Shown here one piece after another: positions 1-9,626 of a stretch of DNA of 64,000 nucleotides. The notes under the pieces are model-generated. The model had not been told where the DNA came from, ran no database searches, and was given only the letters and a program-made list of their open reading frames with translations. Source of the DNA: Angelakisella massiliensis (GTDB lineage: Bacteria; Bacillota; Clostridia; Oscillospirales; Ruminococcaceae); contig NZ_LT629945.1 of assembly GCF_900104675.1 (NCBI RefSeq), positions 1,478,756 through 1,542,755 on the forward strand. Direction: 5' to 3'. Within the stretch, counting starts at the first letter, position 1. Every line of letters starts with the position of its first letter. Both the position numbers and the translations under genes were made by a program.

Positions 1-837
1 CCCTACCTGGTCAAACAGGTGCTGGACAGCCAGGGAAACGTGGTGGAGAACATTGAGCCCCAGATGAAGCGCCAGGTCATCTCTGAGGAGACCTCCGCCG
101 AGGTGGCCAAAATGCTGGAAAGCGTCGTGGTCAACGGTTCCGGCCGCAACGCCTACATCCCCGGCTACCGCATCGGCGGCAAGACCGGTACTTCTGAAAA
201 AATCGACCTTTACAACCAGACCGGTGAGATGCGCTACATCCTTTCCTTCACCGGTGTGGCGCCCATGGACGATCCCCAGTACGCCTGCCTGGTGCTGCTG
301 GATGAGCCGGACCTGGACAGCGCCAATGCTTACGGTTCCACCATCGCCGCCCCCATTGTGGGCTCCATCTTCTCTGAGGTGCTGCCTTATCTGGGTGTAG
401 AGAAGGTCTACAACGAGCGGGAATTGGAGCAGGCAGACGTTTATCTGGATAATCAGGTGGGCAAAGGCCCTCACGCTGCCCAGAGTGCCCTGACTCAAAA
501 GGGGCTGAACAGTGAAATTCTGGGTGCGGGCGGTACAGTGGTGGCTCAGGTCCCTGAGGCCGGTACCAAGGTTCCTCCCGGCAGTACGGTGATGCTCTTT
601 ACCGACGAGGCTTCCCAGTCCGAGCAGGTGGTGGTTCCCGACGTTCGGGGCAAGAGCGGTCTGGCGGCAAATCAAATGATCCTCAATGCCGGGCTGAACA
701 TCCGGGTCACGGGAGTGGGAGTGGAAAACCAGTACGCCGTGGCCGCAAAACAGGATATCGCCGGCGGTACCAAAGTACCCCGGGGAACAGTGATCACCGT
801 GGACTTTGCCAATTCCTCCATGCAAAATATTTACTGA
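1..837 (+). CDS. spoVD: Penicillin-binding protein with PASTA domains, SpoVD/FtsI type (5' partial)
   Basis: The reading frame is open from the first base and the gene starts upstream of the window. The visible part is the end of a class B transpeptidase. GGKTGTSEK near nt 175-200 is the third catalytic motif (KTG) of the penicillin-binding fold. After the transpeptidase domain come two PASTA repeats (roughly nt 440-600 and 620-830; VVVPDVRGKS marks the second). The family cross-links peptidoglycan by D,D-transpeptidation on the outer face of the membrane; PASTA-bearing members act in division (FtsI/PBP2x) or in the spore cortex (SpoVD). Being directly upstream of murE fits both. The choice of SpoVD over FtsI is inference, because the N-terminal half is not visible. 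Confidence 0.88.
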   Translation, partial: PYLVKQVLDSQGNVVENIEPQMKRQVISEETSAEVAKMLESVVVNGSGRNAYIPGYRIGGKTGTSEKIDLYNQTGEMRYILSFTGVAPMDDPQYACLVLLDEPDLDSANAYGSTIAAPIVGSIFSEVLPYLGVEKVYNERELEQADVYLDNQVGKGPHAAQSALTQKGLNSEILGAGGTVVAQVPEAGTKVPPGSTVMLFTDEASQSEQVVVPDVRGKSGLAANQMILNAGLNIRVTGVGVENQYAVAAKQDIAGGTKVPRGTVITVDFANSSMQNIY

Positions 838-886
838 CAGTGAAACTCCCATGGCCGCTGCCGGGGAGGAAAGGAGCGTGGGCCTT

Positions 887-2341
887 ATGACCCTGGATCA
901 GTATCTTTTGGATCTATCCTATCGTACAAATCTGCAGCATCCGCAGCAGACAGAGATTACCGCCCTCACCAGTGATTCCCGTCAGATCCGTCCCGGCTGC
1001 ATCTTTGTCTGCATCAAAGGGGGAAAATTCGACGGTCATACCGCTGCTCCTCAGGCGCTTGCGGAGGGAGCCGCCGCTGTGGTGACAGAGCGGGATCTGG
1101 GCCTTGAAAAGCAGATTGTGGTAGAAAACACCCGCAGCGCCTACGCTTTGCTGTGTGCCGCCCATTTCGGTCATCCCTCCCGGCGGCTGAAGCTCATCGG
1201 CGTCACCGGTACCAATGGCAAAACCACCGTGACCTATCTGCTCAAAAGCATTCTCACTGCCTGCGGCAAAAAAACAGGATTGCTGGGCACCATCCATAAT
1301 GAGATCCTGGATATGGTCTTGCCTGCCAAATACACCACTCCCGACCCCTATCAGCTCCATGCCATGCTTGCCAGAATGGTGGAAGCGGGCTGTGAATATG
1401 TGGTGATGGAAACCTCCTCCCACGCCCTGGACCAGCATCGCCTGGATGGCTGCTCCTTTGAGGCTGGCATCTTTACCAACCTCACCCAGGACCACCTGGA
1501 TTATCATGGAACGATGGAAAACTACTTCCAGGCCAAGGCAAAGCTGTTCGGGCTGGCCAAAAGGGCTGTGGTCAACGGGGATGACCCCTATGGACGCAGG
1601 CTGAAAGAGAGCCTGGGGGCCGGATGTGTCACCTGGTCCCTGGAAGGGGATGAGGCTGATTACGCTGCCAGGGAGATCACCTTCGGAGCGGATGGAAGCC
1701 GGTTTCTTTTCACCAATAAAGGAGGATTGTCTCTGCGGGTATCCATCCCCATGCCGGGACGTTTTTCCGTCTCCAACGCTATGGCGGCAGCGGTGACCGC
1801 TGTGGAGCTGGGCTTTGCCCCGGAGGATGTGGCAAAAGGGTTGGCTGCCTGCACCGGCGTTACCGGCCGTGCGGAAGTGATCCCCACCGGGCGGAATTTC
1901 ACGGTGATACGGGATTATGCCCATACCCCCGATGGCCTGGAGAAGATCACCAGCACTCTGCGGGAGTTTGCCACCGGACGGATCATGACGCTGTTCGGCT
2001 GCGCCGGCAACCGGGACCGGACCAAGCGCCCCGATATGGTGCGGTGCGCCGCCCGGTATTCGGATTTTATCGTCCTCACCTCCGACAATCCCCGGGATGA
2101 GGACCCCATCCAGATCATAGAGGACGCAAAGCCTGGATTTGACAAATGTGACACACCCTATATAATTATTCCTGACCGATATACGGCGCTGATTTGGGCG
2201 CTGGAGCATATCCAGCCGGGAGATATCCTGCTGCTGGCGGGAAAGGGTCATGAGGACTATCAGGTGCTCCATGACGAGACCATTTATTTTGATGAAAAGG
2301 TTTTGGTGGAGCAGCTGCTGGCGGAAATGCCGGAAAAATAA
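887..2341 (+). CDS. murE: UDP-MurNAc-L-Ala-D-Glu:meso-diaminopimelate ligase MurE
   Basis: Cytoplasmic ATP-dependent Mur ligase that adds the third amino acid of the peptidoglycan stem peptide. The P-loop GTNGKTT lies near residue 108, a Mur-ligase His/Asn-rich segment (ETSSHALDQHRL) near 180, and DNPRDEDP near residue 400. The DNPR signature is that of meso-diaminopimelate-adding MurE rather than the lysine enzyme, so it predicts an mDAP cell wall. Length of about 484 residues is normal. I chose the ATG at 887, about ten bases after AAAGGAG; the frame is open further upstream but overlaps the preceding gene and has no better start. It is followed after 15 bases by murF, as expected in a dcw operon. 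Confidence 0.96.
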   Translation: MTLDQYLLDLSYRTNLQHPQQTEITALTSDSRQIRPGCIFVCIKGGKFDGHTAAPQALAEGAAAVVTERDLGLEKQIVVENTRSAYALLCAAHFGHPSRRLKLIGVTGTNGKTTVTYLLKSILTACGKKTGLLGTIHNEILDMVLPAKYTTPDPYQLHAMLARMVEAGCEYVVMETSSHALDQHRLDGCSFEAGIFTNLTQDHLDYHGTMENYFQAKAKLFGLAKRAVVNGDDPYGRRLKESLGAGCVTWSLEGDEADYAAREITFGADGSRFLFTNKGGLSLRVSIPMPGRFSVSNAMAAAVTAVELGFAPEDVAKGLAACTGVTGRAEVIPTGRNFTVIRDYAHTPDGLEKITSTLREFATGRIMTLFGCAGNRDRTKRPDMVRCAARYSDFIVLTSDNPRDEDPIQIIEDAKPGFDKCDTPYIIIPDRYTALIWALEHIQPGDILLLAGKGHEDYQVLHDETIYFDEKVLVEQLLAEMPEK

Positions 2342-2356
2342 ACGACAAGGCGGTTT

Positions 2357-3739
2357 GTGATTGTGGAGAAGTGTAGTGTCAGCGATATTGCCCGGGCCTT
2401 GGGTACCGCCTGGACAGGGACGGCAGAGGTCAGCAGCCTTTGCACTGATTCCCGTGAGGCGGCGCCGGGGAGCCTGTTTGTGGCCATTCCCGGAGAACGG
2501 GTGGATGGTCATGATTTTGTGAGCAAGGCTCTTGCTCAGGGAGCCACCTGCGCTCTGGTGGAGCGTCCGGGGGATTATCCGCCGGAAAAAACACTGCTGG
2601 TGCCAAACACTGTGGAGGCCATGCTTACGCTGGCGGCTTGGTATCGGAGCAAATTTTCCCCCAAGGTGGTGGGGGTGACCGGCAGTGTGGGCAAAACCAC
2701 CACCAAGGATATGATCGCAGCGGTGCTGTCGGCCAGATTTCGCACCATCAAAACCATCGGCAACCAGAACAATGAGATCGGCGCCCCCAGGACCCTGCTT
2801 TCCATCGGCGCGGACACCCAGGCAGCGGTGGTGGAAATGGGAATGTGCGGTTTTGGGGAGATCCGGGCTTTGGCTCAGGCGGCAAAGCCGGATGTGGGCG
2901 TGATCACCAACATCGGCGTTTCTCACCTGGAGCAGCTGGGCACCCGGGAAAATATCCTCAAAGCAAAGCTGGAGCTGGCGGATTGTCTGCCCGATGGCGC
3001 GCCTCTGTTTCTCTGTAGGGACAATGACCTGCTCTCAGGGGTAAAGATTCCCCGTCTGCGGGTGATTTTCTATGGTCTCGACAAAAAGGACTGTGCCATT
3101 GGTGGTATGATACAGGAAAGCACCCCCACCCGGACCACCTTCCTCATCCGTTGGCAGGGCAGGGAATATCCCGCCCAGGTTCCCGGAGCGGGAAAGCATC
3201 TGGTCCTCAACGCCCTGGCCGCTTTCGGCATTGGTGTGGAGCTGGGAATGACTCCGGAGGAAGCGGTGGCGGCGCTGGAGCATTATGTTCCATCAGGAAT
3301 GCGCCAGCATGTGGTGGAAAAAGGCGGTCTGACCGTGGTGGAGGACTGCTACAATGCCAGCCCCGATTCGGTGAAGGCGGCGCTGGACGCCATGAAGGAC
3401 TTCCCCTGTCGGGGACGGCGGATCGCGGTGCTGTCCGATATGCTGGAGCTGGGCAGTCAGACGGTGCAGGGACATCGGGACTGCGGCCGCCGGGCGGCAG
3501 AAGACGGGGTGGACGCCCTGTTCCTCTTTGGAGATCAGGCAGAGGAGTATGCTGCCGGGGCCCGGGATGGTGGGCTGGAGGAGATCCGCATCCTGCCGGA
3601 CCGGGAGGCGCTGGCTCAGGCGCTGCTTCAGGCTGCTGGGCCAGGGGATCTGATCTGGTTCAAAGCGAGCCATTCCATGCGTCTGGAAGAGACGATCGAG
3701 CTGTTTTATCAGGGCCTGGAGGAACAGGCCGCCAAATAA
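2357..3739 (+). CDS. murF: UDP-MurNAc-tripeptide:D-Ala-D-Ala ligase MurF
   Basis: Cytoplasmic Mur ligase that adds the D-Ala-D-Ala dipeptide to complete the UDP-MurNAc-pentapeptide. The P-loop GSVGKTTTKD is near residues 109-118. NNEIGAPRTLL and EMGMCGFGEI are the usual substrate/magnesium segments, and YNASPDS (near residue 331) is the typical MurF C-terminal domain signature. The 460-residue length matches the family. The start is a GTG at 2357, with a second GTG two codons later; the ribosome binding site is weak (AAGGCGG), so translation may be coupled to murE, which ends 15 bases upstream. Confidence 0.95.
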   Translation: MIVEKCSVSDIARALGTAWTGTAEVSSLCTDSREAAPGSLFVAIPGERVDGHDFVSKALAQGATCALVERPGDYPPEKTLLVPNTVEAMLTLAAWYRSKFSPKVVGVTGSVGKTTTKDMIAAVLSARFRTIKTIGNQNNEIGAPRTLLSIGADTQAAVVEMGMCGFGEIRALAQAAKPDVGVITNIGVSHLEQLGTRENILKAKLELADCLPDGAPLFLCRDNDLLSGVKIPRLRVIFYGLDKKDCAIGGMIQESTPTRTTFLIRWQGREYPAQVPGAGKHLVLNALAAFGIGVELGMTPEEAVAALEHYVPSGMRQHVVEKGGLTVVEDCYNASPDSVKAALDAMKDFPCRGRRIAVLSDMLELGSQTVQGHRDCGRRAAEDGVDALFLFGDQAEEYAAGARDGGLEEIRILPDREALAQALLQAAGPGDLIWFKASHSMRLEETIELFYQGLEEQAAK

Positions 3740-3778
3740 CGACACAGCCGCTTCGGCGGCGGAAATGGATGTACAACG

Positions 3779-4792
3779 ATGGATGGATTATGGATCATTT
3801 CCGCGGTGGTCATTTCTTTTGGTATCACCGCCATTTCAGGGATCTGGCTGCTGCCGATCCTGCGCAAGCTGAAATTCGGGCAGACTATTCTGGATATTGG
3901 TCCCAAATGGCACAAAAATAAGCAGGGTACCCCCACCATGGGCGGACTGATGTTTATTATTGGCGTCACTGTGTCGGTGGTGGTCAGCTATATGCTGCTG
4001 CGTTTCAATTCCCCCCTGGGGGAGCGCCCCGACAGCCCCATGATCAAGGCACGGCTGCTGTACGGTCTGATGCTGGCCATCGCCTTTGGTCTTATCGGCT
4101 TTGCGGATGACTATATCAAAATCATCCGCAAGCACAACGAGGGCCTTACCCCCCGGCAGAAGCTGCTGCTGCAAACCATGTTTGGTATCATCTATCTGCT
4201 GCTCCTTTACATCAGCGGCAGCCGCTCCACTGTATTGACCTTTCCTTTTCTGGGCAGTATTGATATTGGGATTCTTTATTATCCCTTTGCCCTTTTCGCT
4301 ATTCTCGCCTTGTCTAATGCCGTCAATTTCACCGACGGTCTGGATGGGCTGCTGTCGTCGGTCACCTTTGTGGTGGGCATCGCCTATATGATCATCACCT
4401 CCATCCTTCAGATGTGGGAGATGGGCATTATGGCGGCGGCTATGGCCGGCGGCTGCCTGGGCTTTCTCATCTGGAACTTTTACCCCGCCAAGGTGTTCAT
4501 GGGGGATACAGGCTCTCTGTTCCTGGGGGGATTGATCATCGCCCTGGCCTTCGGCACCGGTCTGCCGGTCTACATCGTCCTTATCGGACTGATTTATGTG
4601 GTGGAGGCCGCTTCGGTGGTCATCCAGATGACCTATTTCAAGCTTACCCACGGCAAACGCATCTTCAAAATGAGCCCCATCCACCATCATTTTGAGCTAT
4701 GCGGCTACAGCGAGGTACAGATCGTGGTAGCCTTCACGCTGGTGACAGCGGTGGCTTCTGTGCTGGCTATTTGGGCGGTGCGGCTGCTGTAA
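3779..4792 (+). CDS. mraY: Phospho-MurNAc-pentapeptide transferase MraY
   Basis: Integral membrane enzyme that transfers phospho-MurNAc-pentapeptide to undecaprenyl phosphate, making lipid I. The 337-residue protein is mostly hydrophobic with about ten membrane segments. Family signatures are in place: ADDYIK near residue 109 (catalytic Asp pair), NAVNFTDGLDGL near 179, MGDTGSLFLGG near 240, and HHHFEL near 301. It follows murF after a 39-base gap. No murD lies between this gene and the next, unlike the arrangement in Bacillus and many other bacteria. Confidence 0.96.
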   Translation: MDGLWIISAVVISFGITAISGIWLLPILRKLKFGQTILDIGPKWHKNKQGTPTMGGLMFIIGVTVSVVVSYMLLRFNSPLGERPDSPMIKARLLYGLMLAIAFGLIGFADDYIKIIRKHNEGLTPRQKLLLQTMFGIIYLLLLYISGSRSTVLTFPFLGSIDIGILYYPFALFAILALSNAVNFTDGLDGLLSSVTFVVGIAYMIITSILQMWEMGIMAAAMAGGCLGFLIWNFYPAKVFMGDTGSLFLGGLIIALAFGTGLPVYIVLIGLIYVVEAASVVIQMTYFKLTHGKRIFKMSPIHHHFELCGYSEVQIVVAFTLVTAVASVLAIWAVRLL

Positions 4793-4834
4793 ACTGCTGC
4801 CGGATTCTGGATTTCGTAAAGGAGGTGACGCCCC

Positions 4835-5974
4835 TTGTCCCTGCTGTTTGGCGACAAAAAACGCCCGCAATACGCCAAGGGCGGTGTGGATCTGACCTTT
4901 CTGCTGTTTGTGCTGGTGCTGCTGGTGTTTGGACTGGTGATGATGTTTTCCGCCAGCTATGCTTATGCCTATTATTATGATGGCAACAGTTTCCATTACA
5001 TCACCCGTCAATTGATTTTCGCCATTATGGGCTTGGGCGCCATGGCCTTCTTTGCTTCCTGGGATTATCATATCTGGCATCGGTTCGCCTGGCTGTCTTT
5101 GGCGGTATCGGTGGTGCTGCTGATTTTGGTGTTTACCCAGCCCTCTGTCAACGATGCCCACCGGTGGATCTGGATCGGCAGCCAGAGCTTCCAGCCCTCA
5201 GAGATCGCGAAATTTTCTCTGGTACTGGTGTTTGCTCACATGATTTCCATCAATTACGACAAGATGAAAACCTTCCGCTATGGTATTCTTCCCTTCGGTG
5301 TGATTCTGGTACTGCTGGCGGGTCTGATTATGCCGGAGCCACATCTGTCTGCCACCGTTCTGGTAGTGCTGCTGGGAGCGGTGATGATCTTCGTGGGAGG
5401 AGCCAGCCTCAAATGGTTCGGCCTGGCGGCCTTGGGCGGCGGAGCCCTGGCAGGTGTGGCCATGATGATCCCCGCGATCCGTGACCGGGCCATGTACCGG
5501 ATCGAAATTTGGCTGGATCCCTTTCTGGACCCTCAGGGGGCGGGATTTCAGACGGTGCAGTCCCTGTATGCTATCGGTTCCGGCGGATTGCTGGGAGCGG
5601 GCATCGGCAATTCCCGTCAGAAATATCTGTTCCTGCCGGAGCCGCAGAATGACTTCGTTTTCGCGGTAGTTTGCGAGGAGCTGGGCTTTGTGGGGGCAGT
5701 GCTGGTGATTCTTTTCTTTGCTCTGCTGGTATGGCGGGGGTTGATGATCGCTGTCAAAGCCAGGGATCGCTTCGGCACCATGCTTGCCACCGGTCTTACC
5801 GCCCAGGTGGGGCTTCAGGCGGTGCTGAATGTGGCGGTGGTCACCAACAGCATCCCCAACACTGGCATCAGCCTTCCCTTTTTCTCTTATGGAGGCACGT
5901 CGTTAATGATGCTGCTGGCCCAGATGGGCATTATTTTGTCGATATCGCGCCAGACGGCGCTGGAGAAGGAGTAG
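4835..5974 (+). CDS. ftsW: SEDS-family lipid II polymerase FtsW/SpoVE
   Basis: Polytopic membrane protein of the SEDS family, which polymerises lipid II into glycan strands together with a class B penicillin-binding protein. About ten hydrophobic segments are visible. Signatures include a FQPSEIAKF segment near residue 125, a LIMPEPHLSATVLV segment near 165, and near the C terminus GISLPFFSYGGTS, the most conserved SEDS motif. The start is a TTG at 4835 behind AAAGGAGGTGA; no ATG nearby fits as well. With spoVD-like and mur genes upstream it could be SpoVE, the sporulation paralogue. Sequence alone does not separate FtsW from SpoVE here. Confidence 0.92.
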   Translation: MSLLFGDKKRPQYAKGGVDLTFLLFVLVLLVFGLVMMFSASYAYAYYYDGNSFHYITRQLIFAIMGLGAMAFFASWDYHIWHRFAWLSLAVSVVLLILVFTQPSVNDAHRWIWIGSQSFQPSEIAKFSLVLVFAHMISINYDKMKTFRYGILPFGVILVLLAGLIMPEPHLSATVLVVLLGAVMIFVGGASLKWFGLAALGGGALAGVAMMIPAIRDRAMYRIEIWLDPFLDPQGAGFQTVQSLYAIGSGGLLGAGIGNSRQKYLFLPEPQNDFVFAVVCEELGFVGAVLVILFFALLVWRGLMIAVKARDRFGTMLATGLTAQVGLQAVLNVAVVTNSIPNTGISLPFFSYGGTSLMMLLAQMGIILSISRQTALEKE

Positions 5975-5981
5975 TATCCTC

Positions 5982-7109
5982 ATGAAAAAAATCCTCTTCG
6001 CCTGCGGCGGCACCGCGGGCCATATTAACCCGGCTCTGTCCGTGGCCACCATCATCCGGCGGCAGCACCCGGAGATCCAGATCCGTTTTGCAGGCAATCC
6101 CGATGGTATGGAAGCCCGGCTGGTGCCCAAAGCGGGCTTTGAGTTTGTTCCTTTTCGCTCCATGGGCATCCAGCGGAAGCTGACCCCCTACAATATTTAC
6201 CGAAACGTTAAATCGGTGCTGCTGCTGATGACGGCGGAGGGAAGAGCCCGAAAGGTCCTGCGGGAGTTTGAGCCGGATGTGGTGATGGGTACCGGCGGTT
6301 ATGTCAGCGGACCGCTGCTGCTGGCGGCTTCCCATTTGGGCATCCCCACCCTGACTCATGAGCAGAACGCTTTTCCCGGGGTGACCACCAAGCTGCTGTC
6401 GAAGCACGTAACCAAGGTGCTGCTGGCGGTGGAAGCGGCGAAAAAGCATCTGGACCCAAACGGCACCTATGAGGTGGTAGGCAATCCTGTGCGTCCGGAA
6501 ATCCTTACAGCGGACCGGGCGGCGTCCCGAAAAGCCCTGGGAGTGAAGGAAGATCAGTTCTGTCTGCTGTCCTTCGGCGGCAGTCTGGGAGCCCAGCGGG
6601 TCAATGAGGCGGTGGCGGACGTCATGGCATGGCACGCGCCGCTGGGAAGCATCCATCATATCCACGCCACCGGACAGTACGGAGTGGAGCTGCTGCCCCG
6701 TCTGCTGGAGGAGCGGAAGGTGGAATATAAAAATAATCCCAATTTCGACATCCGGGAATATATTGACGATATGCCCGCCTGTCTGGCTGCTGCGGATCTG
6801 GTGATCTGCCGGGCGGGCGCCAGCACCCTCAGTGAGCTTCAGGCGGCTGGACGGGCTTCCATCCTGATTCCATCCCCCAATGTGGCGGAAAACCATCAGT
6901 ATCACAACGCTATGGTTTTGGTGGAGCATAATGCCGCCAGAGTGCTGGAGGAAAAGGACCTGACTGGTGAGAGCCTGACAGAGCTGGTGCGTCAGCTGCT
7001 CAGCGACCGGCAGCTGACCCGCACACTGGGTGAAAACGCCAAAAAGATGGCTGTCACCGACGCGGCGGAGCGGATTGCCGGGGAGGTTTTGGAGCTGATG
7101 GGCCGGTAA
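5982..7109 (+). CDS. murG: UDP-GlcNAc:lipid I N-acetylglucosamine transferase MurG
   Basis: Peripheral membrane glycosyltransferase of the GT28 family that converts lipid I to lipid II. The N-terminal glycine-rich loop CGGTAGHINPAL begins near residue 8. A second glycine-rich stretch, LLSFGGSLGAQRVNEA, is near residue 190. ADLVICRAGASTLSEL and IPSPNVAENHQYHNA (near 270-310) form the UDP-GlcNAc binding site. The 375-residue length is normal. It starts seven bases after the ftsW stop, so it belongs to the same operon. The 87-base gap after it holds a small GC hairpin (7153-7170) but no T-run. Confidence 0.96.
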   Translation: MKKILFACGGTAGHINPALSVATIIRRQHPEIQIRFAGNPDGMEARLVPKAGFEFVPFRSMGIQRKLTPYNIYRNVKSVLLLMTAEGRARKVLREFEPDVVMGTGGYVSGPLLLAASHLGIPTLTHEQNAFPGVTTKLLSKHVTKVLLAVEAAKKHLDPNGTYEVVGNPVRPEILTADRAASRKALGVKEDQFCLLSFGGSLGAQRVNEAVADVMAWHAPLGSIHHIHATGQYGVELLPRLLEERKVEYKNNPNFDIREYIDDMPACLAAADLVICRAGASTLSELQAAGRASILIPSPNVAENHQYHNAMVLVEHNAARVLEEKDLTGESLTELVRQLLSDRQLTRTLGENAKKMAVTDAAERIAGEVLELMGR

Positions 7110-7196
7110 GAGGCGGCACCAGATTTCCCTCAGAGGCATAGGATACTCCTGCCGGCGGTATTTTCCGCCGAGTCCAATCCGAAAGGATGCAGGAGG

Positions 7197-8453
7197 ATGT
7201 CTCACTACATAATCAACGGGGGCAGAAGGCTGGAGGGGACGGTGCGGCTCCACGGAGCCAAGAATGCCACCCTGCCCATCCTGGCTGCCGCCACCATCTG
7301 CGGCGATTCCGTGATCGCCAACTGTCCCTGCCTCACCGATGTGGAGGTGGCGCTGGATATCCTCCGCCACTTGGGCTGTGACGCCAGACGGGAGGAGGAC
7401 CGCATCATCACCACCCAGACCGTGGGAGGCAGCTGCGTCATTCCGGACCGGCTGATGGGGGCGATGCGCTCCTCCATTGTCTTTTTGGGGGCAATGATCT
7501 CCCGGTTTGGCTGTGCTCAGGTGACGTTGCCGGGGGGATGTGAGCTGGGCAGCCGTCCCATTGATCTTCATCTGTCCGCCCTGCGGCAGATGGGGGCGGA
7601 GATCCATGAGGATTGCGGAGCACTGCGCTGCAGCGCCCCTCAGGGCCTTCATGGCGCTGACATTACCCTGTCCTTCCCCAGTGTGGGGGCAACGGAGAAT
7701 ATCCTCATTGCCGCCGCTGCCGCAAAAGGGGAAACGATACTGCGGGGAGCTGCCCGGGAGCCGGAGATCGGAGACCTGATCGCCTTTCTCAAAGGCTGTG
7801 GCGGAGATATTTCCGCTGACATTGACGGCACTATCTGCATCAGGGGAGTATCCCAGCTCCATGGGACCAGCCATCGGGTCATTCCAGACCGGATCGCCGG
7901 AGGAACATATCTGTGCGCGGGCGCCATCACCAATGGCGAGGTGGAGCTGGAGGAAGCGGAGGCGGCTCATCTGCTGTCCACCCTGGCCTGGCTGCATAAT
8001 GCCGGATGCCGGGTGAACGTCAATGGGCGGAAGGTCTGGCTGCGGGGCACGCCGCGTCTGCGGGAGCTGGGCATGGTGAAAACCGCTCCTTATCCGGGAT
8101 TTCCCACCGATATGCAGGCGATTTTGATGGCGGTGGCCGCGGTTGCTCAGGGAACGACGGTATTTGTAGAGAACATTTTTGACGGACGTTACCGCCATAT
8201 TCCGGAATTGCGGAAGCTGGGATGTGATATCTCAGTTCAGGGGCGCGTGGCGGTAGTCAATGGCGGAGGTCCCCTTCATGGAGCGCCGCTGCGCTGCACC
8301 GATCTTCGGGGAGGCGCGGCAGTCGTTCTGGCGGCAATGGCGGCGGAAGGGGAAAGCCAGGTGGAAGGAATTTATCATATTGACCGGGGCTATGAGTGTA
8401 TGGAACAGCATCTTGCCGCCCTGGGAGGGGATATCATCAGAACAGGACGGTAG
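7197..8453 (+). CDS. murA: UDP-GlcNAc 1-carboxyvinyltransferase MurA
   Basis: First committed enzyme of peptidoglycan precursor synthesis: transfers enolpyruvate from PEP to UDP-GlcNAc. LHGAKNATLPIL near the N terminus is the EPSP-synthase-type signature. The catalytic loop PGGCELGSRPID carries Cys115 by my count, the residue attacked by fosfomycin in the family. Length 418 residues is normal. The ATG at 7197 follows GCAGGAGG. Firmicutes often have two MurA paralogues; which one this is cannot be told, though its place in the dcw cluster suggests the main enzyme. Sensitivity to fosfomycin is an inference from the Cys. Confidence 0.95.
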   Translation: MSHYIINGGRRLEGTVRLHGAKNATLPILAAATICGDSVIANCPCLTDVEVALDILRHLGCDARREEDRIITTQTVGGSCVIPDRLMGAMRSSIVFLGAMISRFGCAQVTLPGGCELGSRPIDLHLSALRQMGAEIHEDCGALRCSAPQGLHGADITLSFPSVGATENILIAAAAAKGETILRGAAREPEIGDLIAFLKGCGGDISADIDGTICIRGVSQLHGTSHRVIPDRIAGGTYLCAGAITNGEVELEEAEAAHLLSTLAWLHNAGCRVNVNGRKVWLRGTPRLRELGMVKTAPYPGFPTDMQAILMAVAAVAQGTTVFVENIFDGRYRHIPELRKLGCDISVQGRVAVVNGGGPLHGAPLRCTDLRGGAAVVLAAMAAEGESQVEGIYHIDRGYECMEQHLAALGGDIIRTGR

Positions 8454-8462
8454 GGCTTGCCT

Positions 8463-9356
8463 ATGAAACGCGCCAGGTATGAACAACCGAAAAAAAAGAA
8501 AAAGCGGCGCCGGTTGGCGGCTACCATTGCGTTTATTACCGCGGTGGTGGCCTGCGCGGCGGTCATCTGCCTGCTGATGTTCTTTAACATCTCCGACATT
8601 ACCGCTTCCGGTCTGGTGCGTTATACCACTCAGGAGATCGTGGACGCTTCGGGGATACAGATCGGCCAGAATATTTTCGCAATTGACTCCAAGAAGGTGC
8701 AGCAGCGAATCAAAGAGCGTTTTCCCTATGTGGATCAGGTGCGGCTGCACCGTTATCTTCCTACCAGTGTGGAGCTGGAGGTAGTGGAAACTCAGGCGGC
8801 GGTGGCCGTTGTAGGGGCGCCGGACCGCTATACGCTGCTCAGCAAGAGCGACCGGATCGTGGAACAGGTCCAGGATGTCAGCACCGAGGGATTGCCTTTG
8901 GTGGTGGGAACAGATTTTACGCAGCTTCCAGTGGGTTTTGAGGCCACACAGGAGGCTTTGGATACCCTGGAAAAGCAGGCCAGGGACAATCAGAAGAAAA
9001 AGCTGGACCCTCCGCCGCTGCTGGAGGAAACCCGTCAGGCACTGGATGTGATGGTGATGGTCCATTATGTGCTGGATGCCGCGGAACAAACGGGATTTGA
9101 AGGCATCCGTTACATCGACGTCAGCGATCCCCTGTGTTTGACGGTATTGTATGAGGACCGGGTTCTCATAAAGCTGGGTACCGAGTTGGAGCTGCCGTAT
9201 AAGCTGAAATTCGCGGCGACGGTATTGGAGGAGTCAGGAGACTACTTTTCCGGTACAGTGGATGTCAGTCTGTCGGCGACCAATCAGCGGGCCTACAGCC
9301 GGGAAGAGGATATCATGCCGCTGCTTCAGGAGGATTACCTGGAGGGGTATTATTAA
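8463..9356 (+). CDS. ftsQ: Cell division protein FtsQ/DivIB
   Basis: Bitopic membrane protein of the divisome that stabilises FtsL/FtsB-type partners and links to the division synthase. A very basic cytoplasmic tail (PKKKKKRRR) precedes one membrane helix at about residues 20-42. A POTRA domain of the FtsQ type follows (NISDITASGLVRYTTQEIV to about residue 115, with FPYVDQVRLHRYLP). The C-terminal beta domain reaches about residue 290. I place the start at the ATG 8463, ten bases after murA; a TTG at 8457 is in frame but less likely. No ftsA gene lies between ftsQ and ftsZ. Confidence 0.88.
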   Translation: MKRARYEQPKKKKKRRRLAATIAFITAVVACAAVICLLMFFNISDITASGLVRYTTQEIVDASGIQIGQNIFAIDSKKVQQRIKERFPYVDQVRLHRYLPTSVELEVVETQAAVAVVGAPDRYTLLSKSDRIVEQVQDVSTEGLPLVVGTDFTQLPVGFEATQEALDTLEKQARDNQKKKLDPPPLLEETRQALDVMVMVHYVLDAAEQTGFEGIRYIDVSDPLCLTVLYEDRVLIKLGTELELPYKLKFAATVLEESGDYFSGTVDVSLSATNQRAYSREEDIMPLLQEDYLEGYY

Positions 9357-9548
9357 AGCAGAAAAAGCGGGCTTTTATAACGGCTTTATCTTGGGCAAGT
9401 GTTGGGTTTTCGCTCCATAAAAAAGAGGTATTCCCTCCTTTACCCCCCAAATGCGGACCTGTCTTTTCAAAAATTTGAGCTGCGACAGAAAACCGCATCC
9501 AATGTCGAAGGATGTCAAAGGTTTTTGGGAAAAGTTCCTGAATTCGTG

Positions 9549-9577
9549 TTGCGCCTTTGTGGAATCTATGGTAGAAT
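9549..9577 (+). promoter_or_regulatory. Promoter of ftsZ (sigma-A type)
   Basis: TTGCGC at 9549-9554 and TAGAAT at 9572-9577 are separated by 17 bases, about 50 bases ahead of the ftsZ start. The 270-base gap after ftsQ and the GGAGG just before the gene make a separate ftsZ transcript likely. The match is good at the -10 and moderate at the -35. Confidence 0.6.
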
Positions 9578-9626
9578 ATCAATAATTGGAATCATGGGAT
9601 GTCCATACTATCGGAGGAATGTGAAA

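Noticed and set aside
914-2926. 670-codon open frame on the minus strand
   Set aside because: It lies antisense over murE and murF, which have clear family motifs; its translation is Pro/His/Gln-rich and has no domain. GC-rich codon bias opens the opposite strand.
5931-8198. 755-codon open frame on the minus strand
   Set aside because: Shadow of murG and murA; no ribosome binding site and no recognisable domain.
9399-9626. N-terminal extension of ftsZ
   Set aside because: The frame is open but crosses the promoter and does not resemble FtsZ; a good start with GGAGG is at 9627.
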